Assembly: GCF_009765985.1 (NCBI RefSeq)
Contig: NZ_LMUM01000027.1
Coordinates: 268,435 to 332,434, forward strand
From: Acidobacterium sp. S8
GTDB taxonomy: Bacteria; Acidobacteriota; Terriglobia; Terriglobales; Acidobacteriaceae
Direction: 5' to 3'
DNA length: 64,000 nt
Positions 59,420 through 64,000 of the stretch are shown piece by piece (positions within the stretch are counted from its first letter, which is position 1; each line of letters starts with the position of its first letter). The translations under genes and the position numbers were made by a program. Under the pieces are notes generated by a model. The model saw nothing but the letters and a program-made list of their open reading frames with translations, was not told the DNA's origin and did no database searches.

Positions 59420-60133
59420 CTAGTCAGCGACCATCAACTCGCCGGGCAAAATCGGTCTTGTGCGAGGCAACAGCCCAAAGACGGCGGCCATTCCAACCCC
59501 GCCAAGCATAAGGATATAAACCACCAGCTTCGTGACATCGGTGGTGTGTGTTTTAGGCAGCGCCTTCCAGAGAACTAGCAGTACCGCCTGCGCCAGCGTC
59601 ACTGCCCAGACCGTTCCGTAGAAATAACGCCGCTCCGTGCCTTCGCCCTTTGTGGAACGCCGGACACGCGGAAGCATAGCCAACAATCCAAGCAGCAGAA
59701 TCAACCCGCAAAGAGGGAAATACCCGTACCGGTAAATCTGCATCATGTGCCAGCGCCGATTCACAGCCGCATCCACCAGTCCCGCCAGATTCAGCAGCGC
59801 AAAGCTGAGTGCGGCATTCCAGGCAAATGTGTAGCAAACCCGGCGATAGAGCGGGTTTGACCGGTCCTCATCGAAACGCAGTATGTAAGGTGCAGGCTCA
59901 GCGCCTGGCAGCTTGCCGCGGTACGCAGCAATCCCGGTACCGACTAACACCACACCCAGCCATAGGACGTTCCTCACGCTTCCGCCAGCAGCAAATAAAT
60001 CAAACATCAGCCATCCGGGAGCAAGGAAGAAGACCCAGATCCATATCGGCCAGTGTGCCAGCCGGTAAATCCGCGTATTGCGTTCGCGTATCCTGCGATG
60101 CGCCGCATATTCCACTTTGATCGAATAGGCCAT
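59420..60133 (-). CDS. Integral membrane protein of unknown function
   Basis: About 237 aa. ATG 60133 is proposed (AYSIKVEYAAHRRIRERN); ATG 60214 and a longer frame to 60283 are alternatives, none with a clear ribosome site. Around six hydrophobic segments are visible: WPIWIWVFFLAPGWLMFDLF, VLWLGVVLVGTGIAAY, FAWNAALSFALLNLAGLV, YFPLCGLILLLGLLAML, GTVWAVTLAQAVLLVLW and LVVYILMLGGVGMAAVFGLL. No family recognised. Confidence 0.75.
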   Translation of the reverse strand: MAYSIKVEYAAHRRIRERNTRIYRLAHWPIWIWVFFLAPGWLMFDLFAAGGSVRNVLWLGVVLVGTGIAAYRGKLPGAEPAPYILRFDEDRSNPLYRRVCYTFAWNAALSFALLNLAGLVDAAVNRRWHMMQIYRYGYFPLCGLILLLGLLAMLPRVRRSTKGEGTERRYFYGTVWAVTLAQAVLLVLWKALPKTHTTDVTKLVVYILMLGGVGMAAVFGLLPRTRPILPGELMVAD

Positions 60134-60377
60134 GGGTGAAAGCGGTCTCCGGACCGAGGTCGAGGAAAAGAGTGTCTTCTGATCGAGTGCTGTCTTAGAC
60201 GTTTGACACGACATCAGTCGATAGATCTTGTTTGCCAGCCATCGTACTTGCTCTGCCAACCCGGAGCAAGCTGCGTTGTCCATGGTCGCTGAGCGGCACG
60301 ATTACGTGGTTGGTACATGGACGGCGATACGCTGAATGCCGACCACAGAATTTGCTCATCAGACGCTAAAATGACTT

Positions 60378-61685
60378 GTGCGAAAAATCCTTCTTATTGT
60401 CCTTGTCCTCGTAATTTTGCTGCCGATTGTCCTTATCTTTGCGCGTTCAGCTACGCCAGTAGTCGACGTGCCGACGCCTATGGTCTCTCTCGGTCAGGCC
60501 ACTCCCATCACCGTGCGCGTGCGTGATCCACGCGGAATTCGGAGTCTCGCTGCATCTGTCGAGCAGAATGGTGTGCGTTATTCCGTCTGGAAAGCCGATC
60601 AGCCTTCACAGGCCACGGACAGCACCTGGAACTTCACTGCCGGAGTAAAGACCACACCGCAGCTGAAAGATGGCAAGGCTAAACTGATTCTTGAAGCTAC
60701 ATCGAACGATCTGCTCCGGAAGACCGGACGATGGGAGCATGAGCTCACCGTAGTAACGCAGCCGCCCAGCGTCAGCGTCGATTCCGAGCAGCACTACCTG
60801 TATCTTGGCATGGCTGATCTGGCTACGTTCAACATCTCCGGTGCATGGACGGAAGCAGGCATGCGTGTCGGCGATCAGACCTTCCGCGCATGGCCCATGC
60901 CTGGTGGCAAGCCCGGCTATTTTTCGCTCTTCGCTTTCGCGTGGAATATGCCGCCGGATACGGTTCCCGTGGTCTACGCTTCAAATGGTGCGGGAAACGA
61001 TGTAACCAGCCCGATCGTATTCCAGTTCCCTAAAAAGGAGCAGCCGAAGTACACCGTTCACGACCTGCAGATCACCGATGCCTTTGTCCATAAAGTGGTG
61101 AATGAGCTTGATCCGAACGGCTCCGGCGATCCTGTGGCGCGCTTCGTAAAGATCAACAACGAAATGCGTCGCGCGAACAATAAGGTGCTCGCAGATCTGC
61201 GGCTCAAAACCGCCGATAAGTTTTTGTGGTCGCAGCCTTTCGCGCGCCAGGCCCATGCTCAATCAGAGGCGACTTTCGCCGACCTGCGAAATTACATCTA
61301 TCAGGGGAAGAAGATCGATCAGCAAGTGCATCTTGGATACGACCTGGCAGTTACTCAGCATGTGGGTGTAGAGGCATCGAACGATGGCCGGGTAGTATAC
61401 GCGGCGCCGCTTGGCATCTATGGTAACTGCATTGTGGTCGACCATGGCTATGGACTGCAAACGCTTTACGGTCACCTGAGCCATATCGATGTGCATGAAG
61501 GCGACATGGTGAAACGAGGGCAGGTAATGGGCACTAGCGGACAGACAGGAATGGCCGGAGGTGATCACATCCACTTCGGCATGCTGCTCGATGGCGTGCA
61601 GATCGATCCCAAGGAATGGTGGGACAGTCATTGGATTAAGGATCACATCGCAAAGCGCATCGATTTGCCTGGCTTCCATGACTAA
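60378..61685 (+). CDS. Exported M23-family metallopeptidase
   Basis: A 435-aa peptidoglycan endopeptidase-like protein; GTG start at 60378. N-terminal anchor ILLIVLVLVILLPIVLIFA, then about 280 residues of beta-rich sequence, then the LytM/M23 domain (~315-420). Zn ligands are seen in VHLGYDLAV (His, Asp) and HIHFGML (second His of HXH), with YGHLSHIDVHEGD before. All ligands are intact, so active hydrolysis is likely. It stands between a divergent membrane protein and the ligD-like gene. Confidence 0.9.
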   Translation: MRKILLIVLVLVILLPIVLIFARSATPVVDVPTPMVSLGQATPITVRVRDPRGIRSLAASVEQNGVRYSVWKADQPSQATDSTWNFTAGVKTTPQLKDGKAKLILEATSNDLLRKTGRWEHELTVVTQPPSVSVDSEQHYLYLGMADLATFNISGAWTEAGMRVGDQTFRAWPMPGGKPGYFSLFAFAWNMPPDTVPVVYASNGAGNDVTSPIVFQFPKKEQPKYTVHDLQITDAFVHKVVNELDPNGSGDPVARFVKINNEMRRANNKVLADLRLKTADKFLWSQPFARQAHAQSEATFADLRNYIYQGKKIDQQVHLGYDLAVTQHVGVEASNDGRVVYAAPLGIYGNCIVVDHGYGLQTLYGHLSHIDVHEGDMVKRGQVMGTSGQTGMAGGDHIHFGMLLDGVQIDPKEWWDSHWIKDHIAKRIDLPGFHD

Positions 61686-61803
61686 GTAATTGCGATTCTT
61701 CATATGGTGATTAGTCGATCGCAGCGGATGGAAGGATATTCCTGCGATCGACCTTGGTCCGTGGATCGGCATCTATTCAGTTGGCTGGAGGGAAACAGAT
61801 CCC

Positions 61804-63126
61804 GTGAGCAAACAGGAAGATGTCGAGATACTTTCGATCGATGGCTACGAGGTGCGCGTCACTCATCCCGGGAAGCTCTATTTTTCGAGAGAGGTAAAGC
61901 TCTCGAAACTCGAACTCGTGCGGTATTACCTTGCAGTTGCACCAGGGGCTCTCAACGGCATTCGCGACCGGCCAATCGTACTCAAACGCTTCGTCAACGG
62001 AGCGGAAGGCGAAGCTTTCTATCAGAAGCGAGCACCTTCCGAACATCCGGAATGGCTCCAGACCGTGACGCTATCGTTTCCTTCGGGAAGGACAGCCGAA
62101 GAACTTGTTGTAGAAAATACCGCGGGTCTTGCATGGATCGTCAACCTTGGATGCATTGAGCTTCACCCTCACGCCATTCGTTCCAAAGATCTGAACCACC
62201 CCGATGAGCTGCGTATCGATCTGGACCCGGGGCCGGGAATAGGCTGGGCAGACGTACGGCGAGTCGCTCTTGAGGTGAATGCGTTTCTCGAAGAGCTCGG
62301 GCTTCGCGGGTGGCCCAAGACGAGTGGTTCGCGCGGGATGCATATCAACGTGCGCATCGAGCCACGCTGGACCTTCGACGAAGTCCGCCGCGCGGCGCTC
62401 GCGCTGTCGCGTGAAATCGAACGTCGCGCTCCTGCTCTGGCCACTTCGAAGTGGTGGAAGGAAGAGCGGCATGGCGTCTTTCTCGATTACAACCAGAATG
62501 CAAAAGATCGCACCACTGCGTCGGCATATTCGGTCCGACCGCTTCCTGATGCCCGCGTCTCGACTCCGCTCAGATGGGATGAAGTGGCAGAGTGTGACCC
62601 CGCCGATTTCACTGTGCTGACGGTGCCAAAGCGCTTCGCAGAAATCGGAGATCCGCATGCGAACATGGACTCCGACGCAGGTTCTCTGGAGAAGCTTCTG
62701 GATTTCGCAGCCAGAGACGACGCCGCAGGGCTGGGCGACGCGCCCTGGCCTCCGCACTTCAAAAAGACGGCTGATGAGAAATCGCGAGTAGCTCCCTCCC
62801 GCGCCAAAAAAGCGACGACAAAGCCAAGAGAAAAAATGCCGCTTCTGGTTGTAGCGAATTCGCCTGATAAAGCAGCCGCTATCGCCGGTTTGGAAAGATG
62901 GAAAGCCAGCTATCCAAAAGCCGCCCAATTTTTAGCGGTGGAAGATGTGCTGATCGATTCCATGCGCGGCCGATCTTCTACATGGACACGAGTTCGTGTA
63001 AACCTGCGCAACGTTCCGGAAGATCTGCGACCGGATCAGGGGACTCCCGATCCTGACGATGATCCCACGCGAAAGCAGCGCGCCGAGCGTCCATCGCGAA
63101 AGCGGAAGGCAGTTACCGGTTCTTAG
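61804..63126 (+). CDS. LigD-type polymerase/primase domain protein
   Basis: Non-homologous end-joining primase-polymerase, 440 aa; GTG start. The core (~1-300) has THPGKLYFSREVKLSKLELVR split, the catalytic LRIDLDPGPG (two Asp), KTSGSRGMHINVRI and the third acidic site in HGVFLDYNQNAKDRT. A basic, low-complexity C-terminus (~320-440) with KRKAVTGS may bind DNA. It is a stand-alone polymerase: no ligase or nuclease domain is fused. It converges on a separate ligase gene with a 14-bp overlap. Confidence 0.9.
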   Translation: MSKQEDVEILSIDGYEVRVTHPGKLYFSREVKLSKLELVRYYLAVAPGALNGIRDRPIVLKRFVNGAEGEAFYQKRAPSEHPEWLQTVTLSFPSGRTAEELVVENTAGLAWIVNLGCIELHPHAIRSKDLNHPDELRIDLDPGPGIGWADVRRVALEVNAFLEELGLRGWPKTSGSRGMHINVRIEPRWTFDEVRRAALALSREIERRAPALATSKWWKEERHGVFLDYNQNAKDRTTASAYSVRPLPDARVSTPLRWDEVAECDPADFTVLTVPKRFAEIGDPHANMDSDAGSLEKLLDFAARDDAAGLGDAPWPPHFKKTADEKSRVAPSRAKKATTKPREKMPLLVVANSPDKAAAIAGLERWKASYPKAAQFLAVEDVLIDSMRGRSSTWTRVRVNLRNVPEDLRPDQGTPDPDDDPTRKQRAERPSRKRKAVTGS

Positions 63127-64000
63127 GAAAGATAGCCATCAGCTCTTCCGGCGGCACTACTTCCAGTTGCGCGTAGGTGCAATCCTTCGGAGGCTTATCG
63201 AAACGCCATCTGAGAAACTGCGCCATATGTCGAAAGCGCCCGCTTTGCATGTGCTCATAAGCGACTTCTGCCACCAGCTCAATCCGCAATGGTTCCCAGG
63301 AGAGATCCTTGCCTTGGCTCCAGCGGCTTTGGCCACCGGGCATTCTCTGCGGCCCATCACCGCTTGCGGTTTCGTCATCCGTCGAGTTGTTCCAGGGATG
63401 ATCGGCAAGAGCATTCTCTCGATAAGGCGCCAGGTAATTCACCAGCTCATAACGCTTTTCAAGAGGAAAGCTCCCGCATACGCCGACATGTTGCAACGAG
63501 CCCGCATCATCGTAAAGGCCGAGCAGCAACGAGCCTACAGCAGGGCGGTCGCCCTTCCGATACCAGCGAAAGCCTGCAACCACGCAATCACAATCGCGCT
63601 CGTGCTTGACCTTGAACATCACCCTTTTATCCGGTTCATAAACGCCGCTCTTCGGCTTCGCCATTACGCCATCCAATCCAGCGCCCTCAAAACGGCGAAA
63701 CCAATCCAGAGCCATCTTCGGATCATCGGTCGCTGGAGTGATATTCAGCGGCGGGGAGGCCGACGACAGAATGGACTCCAGCTCGCTTCGCCGCTCGATG
63801 AAAGGCTTCTCTCTAAAATCGTGGTGGTCCTTTGAAAGCAGATCGAAAAATACGATAGAAGCCGGCATCTGATGGCTGAGAAGCTTTACTCTCGATGCCG
63901 CCGGATGAATGCGCAGTTGAAGAGCATCGAAATCCAGCGCGCCACGATTTGCTATGACGATTTCGCCGTCGAGAACGCATCGATCAGGCAACTGTGAGCG
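63113..64000 (-). CDS. ATP-dependent DNA ligase, LigD/LigC type, 5'-partial
   Basis: The frame is open to the right edge of the window; the start and the active-site Lys motif lie outside. Visible are adenylation-domain motif III (CVLDGEIVI), IVFFDLL, motif IV (EGAGLDGVMAKP) and motif V (FKVKHERDCDCVVAGFRW), then the OB-fold domain (PLRIELVAEVAYEHMQSGRFRH). This pattern is that of NHEJ ligases. The 3' end overlaps the polymerase gene by 14 bp tail to tail. A ku gene may be nearby outside the window. Confidence 0.9.
   Translation of the reverse strand, partial: RSQLPDRCVLDGEIVIANRGALDFDALQLRIHPAASRVKLLSHQMPASIVFFDLLSKDHHDFREKPFIERRSELESILSSASPPLNITPATDDPKMALDWFRRFEGAGLDGVMAKPKSGVYEPDKRVMFKVKHERDCDCVVAGFRWYRKGDRPAVGSLLLGLYDDAGSLQHVGVCGSFPLEKRYELVNYLAPYRENALADHPWNNSTDDETASGDGPQRMPGGQSRWSQGKDLSWEPLRIELVAEVAYEHMQSGRFRHMAQFLRWRFDKPPKDCTYAQLEVVPPEELMAIFPKNR

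Noticed and set aside
1-64000. CRISPR arrays, tRNA/rRNA genes, IS elements or prophage
   Set aside because: No regularly spaced direct repeats, no recognisable tRNA arms or rRNA segments, and no transposase, integrase or phage structural genes were seen.

Overview
The window looks like chromosome of an acidobacterium, most likely class Terriglobia (Terriglobus/Granulicella/Edaphobacter-like). This is inferred from gene content: an Oar-like TonB-dependent receptor with an N-terminal carboxypeptidase-regulatory domain, three-subunit pntA1-pntA2-pntB, a squalene-hopene cyclase/HpnH hopanoid locus, CRTAC1-type FG-GAP proteins beside multiheme cytochromes, a CHAT-TPR/sigma factor locus, many carbohydrate enzymes with twin-arginine leaders, and intergenic hairpin repeats. 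No phage, IS element, CRISPR array, tRNA or rRNA was recognised.

Layout. 1-5.3 kb: a tightly packed set of exported TPR proteins, an FG-GAP/ASPIC-UnbV protein and a seven-heme cytochrome c. 5.4-7.6 kb: a patatin with a BamA-like barrel. 7.6-26 kb: a polyuronate and fucose-glycan catabolic region. The + strand carries kdgK-eda-kduD-kdgF, a PL5-type alginate lyase, an IclR regulator and a GH29 fucosidase, ending in a clear terminator. The - strand carries a GH95 fucosidase and a GntR regulator, GH105 hydrolase, kduI and cupin set. A large TonB-dependent receptor and a Tat-exported sugar isomerase-like protein follow. Lyases and glycosidases would release unsaturated uronates, which KdgF/KduI/KduD convert to 2-keto-3-deoxygluconate (KDG), and KdgK/Eda then convert to pyruvate and glyceraldehyde 3-phosphate. 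A dyad with CGTACCG half-sites occurs both at the kdgK promoter and between eda and kduD.

26-30 kb: proton-translocating transhydrogenase, a phosphoribosyltransferase and a small unknown gene. 30.3-35.0 kb: a four-gene - strand island of ECF sigma factor, membrane anti-sigma factor, a 280-aa protein of unknown function and an exported TPR-CHAT protease. It resembles in logic, but not in parts, the sigma-controlling TPR-CHAT module of type III-E CRISPR, and is the best candidate for an undescribed system. 35.2-41.6 kb: an orphan molybdopterin oxidoreductase subunit, an S10 carboxypeptidase, a UDP-sugar dehydrogenase and two tandem SnoaL/DUF4440-like genes, one with a frameshifted tail.

41.7-47.3 kb: a complete tolQ-tolR-tolA(TonB-like)-tolB-pal-cpoB locus on the - strand. 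47.5-55.5 kb: a small Cys-rich protein, recN, an ArsR/SRPBCC pair, ispH, then shc, hpnH and a hopanoid-linked unknown gene. 55.6-60.1 kb: a MerC-like membrane protein with two DUF899 paralogs, then a second ArsR/SRPBCC operon under a perfect 20-bp palindrome. 60.3-64 kb: an M23 peptidase and a non-homologous end-joining pair (LigD-type polymerase and an ATP-dependent ligase), arranged tail to tail, the ligase cut by the window edge.

Three families of intergenic hairpin repeats were found, each in two or three copies: A (24856, 47791, 55708), B (24946, 53841) and C (26071, 55552). Start sites were often placed downstream of the longest open frame where a Shine-Dalgarno sequence or signal peptide decided it.
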